A stretch of DNA of 64,000 nt from Chamaecyparis obtusa (Eukaryota; Streptophyta; Pinopsida; Cupressales; Cupressaceae), in contig BSBK01003560.1 in NCBI GenBank assembly GCA_027943335.1, forward strand, positions 1,057,001-1,121,000, written 5' to 3'. This document shows, one piece after another, positions 36,729 to 49,152 of this stretch. Position 1 is the first letter of the stretch; every line of letters starts with the position of its first letter. The position numbers and the translations under genes were made by a program. The notes beneath the pieces were generated by a model, which ran no database searches, had not been told where the DNA came from, and was given only the letters and a program-made list of their open reading frames with translations.

Positions 36729-37985
36729 TGTAGACACATAAATTTGTCCACTTAACATTAGTTTAATTTAATTTAATTTAATTAATGACCCCAAATAACA
36801 TTATGATTAATTTTTAATTAATTATATTTGTTAAATTTATTTAATTAAATAAATTCACTAACTATAGTATACTACCCCTCCTAATGTAATAAATTTAATT
36901 TATTACATGTTTCTCCATATTCCCCTTTTAAATAAATTTTTAATTTATTTATTCCTCCACATGCTTTATTTATACTAAACCATGATTAAATTAAATTTTA
37001 TTTAATTTAATCTTAAACCTAATCTAGATGCTATCCTACACACATCATTTTCTATCTAATAAACCTATTTATTAATTAACTAAGGTTAATTAAGCTAATT
37101 TTCATCTTCCTACACAGATTAGTCCTAATTATTTACTCACACGTGTGAGCAAATAATTTAAAATTCACCTTATCAAAAATTATTAAAAATTGTCTAAACA
37201 AGACTTGTTACACTTTTTTATGACACCTCTTACACCTTCCAAAAGTATGAAAATTGACTCTCTTACACACCTCTTACACACACTTAAACATGTGTACTTG
37301 GAGTACACATTGACCCTTCACATCCCAAGTTGCTCACACATGATCAACTCTTGGACTTTGCATGGCTTATGTGTCTCCTTGGTGGCACTTATGTGGATTC
37401 CACATAGATGCCACTTCACCCCAACGCTCCAAAATCCTATAAATAGGACCCTTGCCTCAAGAAAATCATCTATCATTTGTATATAGAATTATAATGCTAG
37501 TTTATACTTAGAATTGTTTTCTTGCATTTAGAGTTTACTAACTTGTTTAGTAGTTACTAGATTTCATTATAGATTTAGAATTTAGTTTTATTTGATGCAA
37601 TAGCTTCATTTTTTTAATTAGTTTGCATGTCATATGAGTTTTAGGGTTGCTTCCATAGCTCATCCTTGAGTCTCTTTGTCTTATTGTATTGAATACTGCA
37701 GGGTTGCTTCCATAGCTCCTCCTTGATTAGTTCAATCTTTATTTAATCTACCTTGCATTCATAGTGGGATTTATACTTGCGTTGGGAGAGCACACCCACA
37801 ACCTCTCTAAGAGTTTAAATCAAGAAAGTCTTGAGTGCACTTGCTTCATACTCATCGAAGGTTATGGTGAAAACTTTTGGTTTTTCAAGTTTATGAATAT
37901 GTTAGATTAGAATGAATATATTTTTTTATTTCTAACGTTTGTGTTTTTTATTTTGCTCCCAACAGGTAGGTTTTCATCATATACA
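36729..37985 (+). repeat. gypsy 3' LTR
   Basis: Starts TGTAGACACA and ends CATATACA. The first 380 bases are very A/T-rich with (TTTAA)n-like runs. A CTCACACGTGTGAG palindrome (37136-37149) and TATAAATAGG (37438-37447) follow. From 37105 on it matches the 5' LTR portion. Confidence 0.85.
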
Positions 37986-38900
37986 ATAAGTTAAAGCACA
38001 TCCATCCATAGAACCTAAAACATAATAGGAGCAAGTTAATTTTCAGTGACCAATAAAAAATTTAGACACACTTCACACAAATTTATTTCAAACACACTAC
38101 CCCTCTCCCTTCCTAAATAAGGGGATATTAAAATCAACTCATACATCTCAAAGAAAGTTCAAAAATACAATAAGAAAATGCTAGAATTGATACATGCACA
38201 TAAAATGAACTACTAAAGTTCAAAAAATAGATGTCCACAAAGTGAATGCCTAATGTTCATACACACTTCCAACAAACAACTAGTGGATGCAAAAGTGATG
38301 CACTATAAAAAAGAAGTTTGGAAGACATTTCAAACAAACAATTTATGAATGCTAAAATTCACACACAAAAATGGAATGCCATCAAAAAAACATAAGGGGA
38401 TATTATAGTTAACTCAAACAATAACAGGATATTTCACATACACATTTCACACAAAGTTCAAAAATATAATAGGGTAAAAGTACAATACTGTGTCACCCTT
38501 TTTCAAAGGAAAAGGCTAACAACATCAAAATTGTTAAATTTTAACGACATAAGTGATATTTGTGTTTGGAATTTGAAGATGATGTAAACTGATGAAATGT
38601 GTAGAAATGGATAAATTTTATTCTTATTATTTTAAAAAAATAGATTTTTTAATGTTTAATGCCTATTTGTTAGTTGTTAAAAAATACTGCAAATTAGGGG
38701 TCTAGTTCCCACCACAAAACTATATGTAAATAAAGGTTTTTTCATCTAATTTTATAGTATGTTTTAGATGACATATATAGCTAGTGCAAAAAAAAGATTG
38801 GTCTACAATGTACATTTTTTCCATCATAACTATTCAAAGTCAAACTTTTTCGAAATCGATTGTTTCCATCTCCCACCACATTTTCCCTATCAAATCTATG
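37986..38900. other. intervening A/T-rich DNA
   Basis: A-rich, with ACACACTTCACACAAA-like words. Contains one half of an inverted pair (38475-38521). Ends in CTATG, the left target duplication of the next element. No gene seen. Confidence 0.5.
38475..38521 (+). repeat. left member of a terminal-inverted-repeat-like pair
   Basis: GGGTAAAAGTACAATACTGT and a following GGCTAAC are mirrored at 56849-56891. See the findings. Confidence 0.45.
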
Positions 38901-40163
38901 TGTGATCAGTGCAAACCTAACCTGTTCGAAACAAGCATAGACATTAAAAAATTAGACCTAACATCACATTCCTAGCATATAGTAAATCTATTTGCAAAGA
39001 CACTTGAGATAGAGCTTAACGGGAACACCCTGACACCGGTCGATTTGCTCTCAATTTAGGGATGTCGGTGTGCTCTCAAAACACTAGGAGCATGTCCCTA
39101 ATGTAGATTAGGAAGGTTTAGGATCATTTAGAGACCAAGGATACCCCATAGTGGCATAGAATCAGGTATGGAACACCTGATTTTCCCCTAGAGCCCAAGG
39201 AACCAAAATGAAGCTAAAATGGAGGTTTGATGCAAGAATGCTTAAACTAGATTTATTTTAACCCAATATGAATGTGAGATGATATGAGAATGATTAGAAA
39301 AGCTTAAAAATGAACTAGGTTAATCCATTAAGCTATTCTAGGATGAGCTATGAAAGCTTGAAAGATAAGTAAATCTAACAATTATGTTAATGCTAAGATA
39401 ATCTAGATAAAAATGCTCATGATAACAATGTGTGAGTGATAAAAACTAATCTAATGTTTTTTTCTTGGAAGGAGGAGTATTTCTATGATTTGAGGAAGTG
39501 CTTGGGTTAGAAAGGGGAGTTAGAGTCAAAGTCGGGGTTAGGGGTAGAATTTGGGGGTATGGTTAGAGGTATGGTCAAGGGGATGAGGGTTAAGGGTTGC
39601 TCACACATGTGTGAGCAACACTAGGGAAGTGTGTCTAGGGAATCAAGATAAAAGAGGAGACATGGGCTTCACTAAGAGGTTATAAGAGCCTTAATGAGGG
39701 TGTAAGGAGTCATTAATGAGCATGTAAGGCTCATTAATGAGGGGATTTGACTAAAATTCAAAGGATGAGGATTTAGACTAAGAGGGTTAGGAATCACCCT
39801 CTAAGTAGGTTTAGGATGGGTTTAGGAAAGGTTAGATAGGTTTAGGGTTTTCTAGAAGATTCTAGGGTTTTAGGCTTTAAATAAATATTGAATTTTTTTA
39901 AGGATTCTGACATTATTTATTAAATATTAATTTAATAAATAGGGGTGAAAATCATTCAAATTTGATTCAAATAATTTTGGGAGGGATTCTTTAATTAAAT
40001 GTCTTTAATTAAAATAGGAGAAGGGATAATGACAATAAAAACTAATTAATTAATTGAATAATTAATTAATTGAATAATTAATTAATTAATTAATGATGAT
40101 GTCATCAGGGGTTTTTGCAAAATAAAATATTTTTATTTGGCAAAGGCATTTTAGGTGTCTACA
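38901..40163 (-). repeat. 3' LTR of the minus-strand element
   Basis: Collinear with 49153-50363. Contains the 24-base palindrome core GCTCACACATGTGTGAGC (39599-39616). The TATA equivalent reads CATAGAAATAC, so the promoter looks lost. (TTAA)n-like runs lie at 40043-40093. Confidence 0.88.
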
Positions 40164-40210
40164 TTTTGCCCATCTTTGATGCGATGTTGCAAGTGGCGTC
40201 GCATCAAAGA
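40164..40210 (-). promoter_or_regulatory. stem-loop and polypurine tract before the 3' LTR (minus strand)
   Basis: On the minus strand TCTTTGATGCGA (40210-40199) pairs with TCGCATCAAAGA (40184-40173), and TGGGCAAAA then leads into TGTAGACACC. Same layout as at 36684-36728. Confidence 0.65.
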
Positions 40211-43200
40211 CAAGAAAATAATATGCCCCGAGCTAGAATACAAGAATAAGGGGTTGTGCCCCCTCGAGAAAATAACACAAAGAGGAAACTTTGTGGAATT
40301 TTCTCGAAAAGAACATAGAAAGGAATGGAAAGGATGAAGAAAGACGGGAAGGGGGGATAAACAGACGACCTTCCAAGAGCAAAGATGGGTGAATGCAAGA
40401 TGATGAAATACAGGATGTAGGATGAAGCTAGATGCAAGATGCAAGATTAATCTATAGGATGCAGGATGATGCTATATGTTGGATGCAAGGTTTAATCTAT
40501 ATGATGTAGGATGGGGGGGATTTGGGGAGCTCCTTGTGTTGGATATTGTTGACAGCACAACCTAGTTTGATATAGCAATGCTAGAGACCTGCAAAGGTTA
40601 CTAGGAATACAAGGCCTTGTCACTAGTGTTGCATAGGATTGACACGAAAAAACAAGCATGCAAAGGGATGCCCAAACATCACACATGAAACCCAGAGGAG
40701 GCATGGTGGAAATGATGCTGGAGAAACCACAAACAAATGACTGACGGGCAAGTAGAAAGATGATCAAAATACCTGCCTTAGAGTATCCTCATTCGCAGTG
40801 CACCATGATATAAAGGATCATGGTGACTTTGAGTAGAGGACAATGAGAAGTCGTAAAAGATAAATAAGATCCAAAGGACAAAATCCAAGATCAAAATGAT
40901 AACTCCAAAAGACATCCTTTTCCAAGGAGAGAGATTGATGGTGGGGGGAGATTAGGTCTGAACATGGCGAAGGATACATCATCATGGACCCAATTTGATT
41001 GATGGCAGATTAGGTCGGATAGGAGGAAGGATACATCCTCAAGGACCCATTTGAATGTTGTGTTTTTCGCTGGCAAATGATGGATCAAGGATAATCACAT
41101 GATCGAGGATAGTCGATAAAATATGTTGCTGAAGTGCAAGGCTAGGTGGGACAAGGTTATCTAATCATATGTTATTGCAAGACTAATGAGGATATGTACA
41201 ACAAGACATGACGATATGTACAACAGACGGGGAGATATTTACAACAGAACTTAAAAGATCAGCAAAGATTAAATGAACAAATGAAATAACAAGTATCTCA
41301 CACACCTTTTGCCATAGCTAGGATGATGGAGGATGACTGATTTGCTGAGGATTGATGGTGGAGGATTACCAAGTGTTAGGGATGAGTCTCTACTTCTTGA
41401 TGTAGGATTAGATAGGATTGGATTTGTCAACCTAAGATAGACTATTGATCTTCGAAAGACGAGATTCTTGCCAGTGTATGCCAATCTCTTGCTCGAGATG
41501 ATGAGGCCTACAAAGACAAGTACAAGATGGCCTAGACAATGCTTAGTCAAAGGGTAGTGTTGGGATGATTCTGATTTAGGATAATAATTGAGCAACTCAA
41601 AGGATATGACACGAAGCGGATGGTGGATAATTGGATAAGGATTCCTATGACAAAAGATAGGTAAGACACTCAAACCTCAAAAGGAGCAAGGGATGATTGC
41701 TGAAGCACGTACCTGGATAGGTCACGATGACTCAAGGGCTAACTGATGCAAAGGATGAGACAAAAAGACACATATGTACAAATTAGCTTAGGTGGAGACA
41801 CGATTGACACTAGGGTACAAGATTTGGGATAGGATGTACAAGGGATCTAGGGATGAAGCTAAAGCTCCAAAGATATGGCAAGATGATGCCCCAGTTGGGC
41901 TGGAAAGCCAAGATGGACTGGTGGTGGACAGGAGGATGATGGATAGTGTGTCCTAAAATGACACGAATTTGGGAAGGATGAATCCCAACTATGATGATTG
42001 GATTGAGATCAAAGCTTGCCACAAGACTAGGAACGAGACTGAGGATGGGATTGGATGGCTTGGATTGATCTTGGATGTTGGATGGCTAAAGGATATAGAT
42101 AGGATTTGCAGATGTTGGAAGATTCCTAAGAATATTTGGATATGGATGAAAGGCATTGGATTGCATGGGGGTAGCCTGTAGCTAGATACCAATGACAAGG
42201 GAAGTACCAAGTGATGGTAAGATGGCAGAAATGTTGAGGGATGAATGCTGGAGGAACTGTTGAGGGATGCTGGATTAAGGATTCGCTGAGAGATTTGGAT
42301 AGAGGATATGCTGGGGGATTTGGATAGAGGATTCACTGGAGGATTTGCTGAGGATTTGGATAAAGGACTTGCTAAGGGATGAGTGCTGGAGGAACTGCTT
42401 AGGATTGGTGAAAGAGGATTGCTGGGAGATTTTAGATAGAGGAAGATATATAGATTTGGATGGAGGAAGATTTGGATGGGGAGATGAAAGATAAGGATTT
42501 GGATGGAGGATAGAGGATAGGTGGCTGGAAGATGTGATAGGAAGATGGATGCTGAAAGGTGCCCAAAAGCATGTATACCTAGTGGTCTTTGTTTTTTTAT
42601 CAAGATCCAAAGGAGGATGAAGGAGGTGAGAGACAAATGAGATGGAGGAGATGTTGGATAAGATGTGATAGAAGGGAATTGCCCCCAATTGCAGAAAGAA
42701 ACTGGGGGGAGGGATTACATATGACACCTGTTTGCCAGGTTTTCATCATGGTACTTGTCCAAGGTGCTTGAATTGCCAAGTTTTCACCATTGGGCGAATG
42801 TTTTTCTCTTTTCTTTCCTTTTTTTGATATTTTTCTTGATTTTTCCCATTTTTATGGATTTTCTGATTTGCTGCTGACTTTTTGATTTGTTGTTGGTCTT
42901 TTGATTTGTTGCTGACTTTCTGATTTGTTTCTAAATTTCTTTTTTGGTTGGATGTTGGTACAACTTTGTTAGGATGGAGGAATTATGCAAAGGCATGGAT
43001 GAGATGGGCGAGATGGGAGATATGGTGGTAGAAAGTGTTTGGATGGAATGATGGAAAGTGATCATGATAGGGAGATGTTGTTAGGACCAACATTGGCACA
43101 TGTTGCACGGTTGGTGGATGAAGTGGATGAGATGTGGAAGATAGAGGTGGATATGATGTAGGATTTGTGCTAAGAGGTCTTGGATCATAGGGACCCAAAA

Positions 43201-43575
43201 TAGATTTAGGAGATGGAGAAGTGAAATGAGTAGCTAGGAGATTAGCAACTTTGGATGCCATTGTGGATGTTTCATTTAGATGTGTTGTATCTGTTTGCTT
43301 TGGGATCCACATGGTTTTTGCTTTTGCCTTGGTGAGCCTTTGTGGCCATGTAGTGGATTTTGCTTTTGCTTTGATGGGCCTTTGTGGCCATTGGGATGCA
43401 TTGGATTTTTCTTTGCTTGAGCATGTCCTTTAGAGTAGACATGGTAATCTTTGGATCTTTGTAGATAGTTGCCTTTATCCATTTTTGAGTTGGCATACAA
43501 ATTGTGAGGAGCATTGGAAAGAATATGAGGAGATGTGTGGGATGGACGAGATATGAATGGGGAAATGGAAGGAGA
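40211..43575 (-). repeat. purine/pyrimidine-skewed low-complexity interior
   Basis: The + strand is dominated by GGATGA, GGATTTGG and GATGGAGG words. The minus strand gives Ser/Pro/His/Leu-rich frames in several registers (for example 41989-42636 and 42275-42727), which I take as composition, not genes. Coding-like remnants occur at 43272-43514 and 42983-43312, where SILGPY appears again. MATKAHQ is duplicated in tandem at about 43320-43400. T-rich at 42780-42950. Confidence 0.6.
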
Positions 43576-45776
43576 TCAGTAGGTAAGAGATGTGGGGATG
43601 TGCCTTTCTTGATCTTGACTAGGGATGTTTAGATTTTGGATGAAGGATTGAGTAGGATAAGATGGGGGATGATATTTCGGGAGGTAAGGCCCCAAAATGG
43701 ATTTGGTATGAAAAGGATATGCAATGGTAGATTTTGGGACATAGGGACCCAAAATGGATTTGGAGGATGGAGGAATGTGATAAGTTCCCTTCGGTTGCAA
43801 TGGTGGAGGAGGAGGAATGGTGTTGTATGCTTTGGAGGGATGATGGGAAGAGGTAATGGTGTTTTTGGAAGGATGCTTGAATCTACAATTAGTTGTACCA
43901 ACATTTTTGGAGGAAGTGCCTTCAGGTGTATGACCAATACCACATGATTTTTGATGTTTGTTGTCTTGAATGGGCTCCAAAGTTCCTTGTTCATGAGCAC
44001 CCAAGCCTTGGCCTTGATAATTCCATTTCTTGAGCATTTTATCCAAACATGGATATTTCTGATTTGGGGAATAAGATAAACATCCAATTTTAGGTGTTGT
44101 GGTGGAAGATACGAAACTAATCTCTTCTGCTTCGAGTGGGTTTTCCTTGACAAATGTAAGTGGACCGAGAGGATAGAGTGATGGCAGTGGGATAGTTTGG
44201 ATTGGAGGATCATCAAGTGGAGAGGATGGGATGATAGGATCTTGACTAGGATTGGAGGATGGTGATGGATCTTGAGATGGAGGAATTGGGATGGTAGGAT
44301 CTTGAATTAGAGGAATTGGATGGTAGGATCTTGGATTGGGGGTGATGAAAGCAATGGATCATGCAATAGAGGAAGTGAAGGGATGGGAACTTGATTTGAT
44401 TTATTGGATATTTCAACATGCTTTTGGACAAGATCTTCATTGGATTGGATTATTTTGGATAGAGTGATGGAGGATGTATGGATAGATTCTTCATATGGTA
44501 TGGATGAAAGGATGAGAGATTCTGCAATTGTGATGGTAGGAAGAGGGATGGACTCCTGAGGTTCATCGGATGTGGTTTGGATAATGCTAGGAGAAGGAGA
44601 TGTGGATGGGGATTGGATGGAGTCACCAAATGGAAGGGACTCAATGATGCTAGGAGATGGAAGAGGATCAATGAGTGGGATATATGGAAGAAGGATAATG
44701 GATGGGGGTGATGGAGGAGAAATGATGGATGTAGGAGATGGATGGGCATCATCACTGATGGCTTCACATGAAGGATTGAGATAGCATGACTCTTCAGCTT
44801 TAGGAGTGGAATTTTTTGTTGGCTTCCTTGTGAAACTCCTTGGAGACTTTTGTGATGTGGTTTTGGATGAAGGATTAGAATGTGTAGAAGGCGGGGAGCT
44901 AGGATAGTCCTCACATGAAGGTGGGGTAGAAGATTGTGAAATTTCTTGAGGGGATGATGGTGTAGAAGAGGAGTTGGAGGATGGCATGACTAGATAGTTC
45001 ACATAGGTAGGTATAGAGGAAGCTTGTGAACTTGATTGACTATTGGATGAGGTAAGGGTGATGGATTGAGGTATGGGATATGAAGTGGATTGAGGGATGA
45101 ATGTTTCTTGTGGAAGGGTATTTGTGGCAATGTAGGTAAGAATGGAAGATGTTAGATTGAGATAGGATATAGAGGATAGTGGATCAAGATAGGATGGGGG
45201 ATTAGGGTAATGGATTGGAACACTAGGTTCTTGGATTTGGAAATGGGTTGGAGGATAAAGAGATGGAGGATTTGGATTATAAATGTAGCTATGAGTGTTA
45301 TTGTGGAAAGATGGTGTTTGAGATACGACCATAAAAGGAGATGGAGGTCTGAAGGATGTATATAAGGGATATGTAGGCTCAATATAGGAAGAAGGTGTGG
45401 ATGAATAGGATAATGGATTTCCCTTGTCAAAGGTAGAATAAGGAGAACTAGTGCATATGTATGAAGGCATGATAGGATAGTTTGGAGGAATGATTGGATC
45501 ATGGGGGATGTTTGGAGCAATCCTACTAGGGTTTTTAAAATACTCATCATGATCAACAATACTTTCATCATCATCGAGATACTATGAAGGAATGATTGGA
45601 TTCTAGAGGATGTTTGGAGTAAGCCTTCTAAGGTTTTCAAAGTGCTCGTCATGATCAATAAGACCTTCATCATCATCGAAATAGGATGGAATAAGAGAAG
45701 AGAGATAATAACCAAACTCATCATAATAGTTTTGAGACATGCTGACTTGTGGATGAGTTGGATAGGGATGAAGCAT
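43576..45776 (-). pseudogene. long Ser/Pro-rich retroelement ORF with C-terminal G-patch-like motif
   Basis: Read on the minus strand from an ATG at 45776 (or 45740), the frame runs about 730 codons to a stop at 43576. It has two stops near 45600 and 45570 and one single-base loss near 44325, where CCATCCAATT stands beside an intact repeat CCATCCCAATT. N-terminal acidic part (DDDEGLIDHDEHFE), then about 450 residues rich in Ser, Pro, Ile and Tyr, then WNYQGQGLGAHEQG, a G-patch-like segment, then repeats with KSILGPY. No Cys-His knuckle or enzyme motif is seen. It sits where gag would be. I do not recognise the family; a Gag-like or RNA-binding role is inference. Confidence 0.55.
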
Positions 45777-46825
45777 GAAGATGGATTGGAAGACTGACAA
45801 GATTTAGATTAGGATGACTGAGAAGCTTAGAATGGGATTGGATTTGGCTTAAGATAGGAGGAAAGACTGACTCTAGAGGAAGACAGAAAGGGGATGGGGG
45901 ATGACCAAGATGACTCTGCTAACCTAGGATAGGAGGAAAGGAGGACAATGCTGGACAAACAAAATGCTGGATGACAGGAAGACCATGATTAGGAGACTAG
46001 GATGACAAGATTCTGAAAGCTTGGATGACTTCTAGATTTGGATTTGATATGGAAAAATACTTGGTGTGTAGAACTCTTCGCTTGTGTATGTTCAACAGAT
46101 GTTTTGGACTAAGTTTGTAACTTCAAAAAACACATCAACCAAGAACTACCTAAAATTTGGGCTAGTATCAAAATCTTTTCCCACAACTTGGTATCCCAAA
46201 AAGGAATACAGATGGTGAGTAATCTTAAGGTGATCCGGGAAACCACTTGGATCGATCCTTGCACAAAGATTTTGATACCTTCGGGAGTAGATTGGGAAGC
46301 CTCTAATTTAACAAGTGTCTAATTATGTCTGTGGTGTCCTCCTAATCAGTTTGTACACGTGTGACTCACTCAAGAGCATAGTTGACCATGTCGAAATAGT
46401 ATGGATATTCACCTACCTTGGGCTACCATCAACATGTATCACTCGAGCTTGAGGGGATGAAGCGAGAGTTTGCTCAATGCTTTATTTCTATACTGGTAAG
46501 GGAAGTACCAGTTTGAGGTCGTTCTCCAAAGAGGAAGCATTTTTCTCTCTGGACAAGCCTCTCTAGAAACAAAACAAATGAACTCGTCCAAGTTCAATTT
46601 GTTTTACGTCACTTAGTTTAACAAGGATTTTGCAGAATTGAAAACTCCTAGAAGCACACCATGAAGATTTCATTGCCAAATTAATTTTAGTGATTCTCAA
46701 ATGAAGACTTGCAAACACATATGTTTATGATTTTGAATTATTCATTCCTTTGAAAACAAGAAAGCTTTTTTGAAAGGGACGTTGCAAGTTTTTTACCTTT
46801 ACGCATTCAAGATTAAGTTTGCCTT
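45777..46825 (-). other. interior segment without a recognised gene
   Basis: Continues the GGATGA-type composition to about 46020, then ordinary sequence. Ends in CTAGG, the left target duplication of the next LTR. Confidence 0.5.
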
Positions 46826-46830
46826 CTAGG

Positions 46831-47898
46831 TGTATGCACCCTAAAATGGTCGCCTAGACTTTGGGCCCCCATTTAGCAATTTGTCAAATCCATGAATCAA
46901 TATTTTCAAATATCAACAATATCAATTTCCTTGATCAAATCATAATCAATTCAATATTTCCTAAGGTTTGAGCCTTATTTAATTTAAAAGAGAAAAAAAT
47001 AAAAATCTTATTTAATTAAGAGAATAAATCCTTTTTAATTAATTAAAAATCTCTTTTAATTAAATAATAAAATCACTTTATCCTAAGCCTTTATTTAATT
47101 AAAAGGAATTTCCTCCCCTTTTATTTAAATAAAAAATCTCCACTTTTCTTCTTATCCTATGTTGCACAAATAAAGCATTATTCTTATTTTATAAAAAGGG
47201 AAAAAACACTTTTTATCTTATGTGGGACACAAAAGTCAACTCCTATTTTCCTATTGAAGGATATTTGTGCACAAGGATCAAGCTTCTATTTTTCTCCACC
47301 GTTGATTAAGTCTTTTGCCTCTTAATCTCAATGGTCCATTTTCATCTCATTTTTTATAAAAGGAGAGCTCTCTTCCTCATTTTCATATCTTAGGTTTTTA
47401 TGCTAATGTTATGCTGCAGGTTTTCTAGGTCATTTGGAGCTCTTTGAAGACATTCTTGCATTCAAGCTTTGAAGACATTGTTGTTGCATTTCATTTAGCT
47501 TGTTTTCTTACATTATAGTTGCATAATCATGGCATTTTTAGTATAGATTTCCTTTATGCAATAGATTAGCTTGACATAGTTTAATAGGAGGATTTGTAAC
47601 ACTTGTATTTTCCTTTCATAGCATAGCTTGCATCTTTCATTCTCATAGATTAGTTTGCATTACATTGCATCCATATTCATTTCATTGGAGATATTGGCAT
47701 TGTTGCCCTTGTCTTTGATTTGGAATCTCTCATTGTGTGGTTGACTAGCAAGGTCATGAGTTTATAGCTCTAGCTGAGAGTAACTTTACATCTTGCAACT
47801 CCATGCATAAAGAGCTATGGATCAATTTGTGAGGGCTCATTCTTGAGTTTTCTTGCATGTAAGGATTCATAGAAGTGTGGTCACATTTTCACCATACA
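46831..47898 (+). repeat. solo LTR, 1068 bp, target duplication CTAGG
   Basis: Starts TGTATG and ends CATACA (6-bp inverted ends), with CTAGG at 46826-46830 and 47899-47903. TATAAAAGG lies at 47355-47363. The first part is A/T-rich with TTTAATTAA words. No internal domain remains. Confidence 0.88.
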
Positions 47899-47903
47899 CT
47901 AGG

Positions 47904-49130
47904 ATCCTGATTTGAACTTTGAAATGAAAAAATGTTTTACTTTCAACTTAGGACATTCAAGATTGTGTTTTTCTTTGGACTCCAATAAAATGACTCTTTT
48001 GATTTAGACTTTGGTTCACTTCTTTAGATTCATTCAAGACTTTGTGCTCTAGAATTCAGTTTTAGGCCTAAAAGAGGTGTTCCTAATTTTCTTTATGAAT
48101 GCATGAAACTTTGAAAACATTCAAGATTTTTCAAAAGAAGTTTGTTTTAACAGAGAACAATGCATTAGAATTGATTTAGGGACATTTAGGATGGTTTAGG
48201 ACTGATTAGGAACTGTTTAGGAATGAGATGTAGTTTTGTTCCTAGATTGCATTTGAAAACACTTAAGATATTGCAAATGAAGTTCACTTTAGCTAAGAAT
48301 AATGCATCAAGTTTGATTTAGTAACACTTAGGATGGATTAGGGTTGATTAGGAACCAATTAGGATTGATATGCAAATTTTTAGTCCTTTTTATGTACCCA
48401 AAATTTGAAGTGTTCATAGCTTGCATGAAAAACCCTAAATCACTTAGATTTGAATGAATGAAGTTATTTTTAACCAAGAGGAAAATATCATAAGCAATTT
48501 TGCTTGATTTAGGATTGATTAGGATTATTTTTTATTCATTTAGGAAAGATGCACAAATTTCATGATTTCTAGGCATTCGAGAGTGAATTAGAGTTCATTT
48601 TATGTCCAATAAACGAAGTGTTTTGGTTCCTAAACATGCAAAATAGTTGATGAGTTTTAAGGCCTTAGTGTTTTAGTGATCTTCTTTCTCCCAATGAATT
48701 CCTGCAAAACATGGAGTTAAAAACTAAAAATTTGCAGTCTAGAGGCACCAGGAGGGCCAAAAAAACCCTAAAAACCAACTAGACCCAAGTTTAAGGCCTT
48801 ACACATGCCCCATGTTTCCCATATGAGTAAACAAGGCAGGGTATTTTGATGATTTTACTCATATGAGTTAGGATGAGGGCTCATACGAGTCACCTTGACT
48901 TCTGGTACGAGTAAATAGGCCCAGAAGGCTTAAAATAGGCCTAAAATGCATGCAAAAGTCCCATACAAGTATTGGGCAGCTCTAGTACGAGTATTGGGCA
49001 CCTCCACTATGAGAAAACAATGCCAAGGAGTTTACTCATATGATAATTCACCTAGACATCATGAGATTTCTCAAAAAAGTGGGTTTTTTGGCTCAAAAAC
49101 CCTAAAAAAAGTAGTTGTGAAGCGTTGGGG
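47904..49130 (-). other. leader of the minus-strand element
   Basis: Two themes. 48170-48550 has repeated TTTAGGATTGATTAGGA-like words. 48820-49045 has at least seven copies of CTCATATGAGTA / GTACGAGTA. No coding sequence is recognised. Confidence 0.5.
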
Positions 49131-49149
49131 GATCCCACTAGGCGTGCCA
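49131..49149 (-). promoter_or_regulatory. putative primer-binding site (minus strand)
   Basis: TGGCACGCCTAGTGGGATC begins three bases after the 5' LTR end, the same spacing and a similar sequence as at 18273-18291. Confidence 0.55.
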
Positions 49150-49152
49150 AAA

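Noticed and set aside
41989..42727. Two long minus-strand frames rich in Ser, Pro and His
   Set aside because: Overlapping registers of a purine/pyrimidine-skewed low-complexity repeat, with no conserved motif.
43629..44216. 195-codon minus-strand frame
   Set aside because: Out of register with the G-patch-containing frame that continues the upstream reading; taken as a shadow.
44450..44914. 154-codon minus-strand frame
   Set aside because: Shadow of the Ser/Pro-rich frame in another register.
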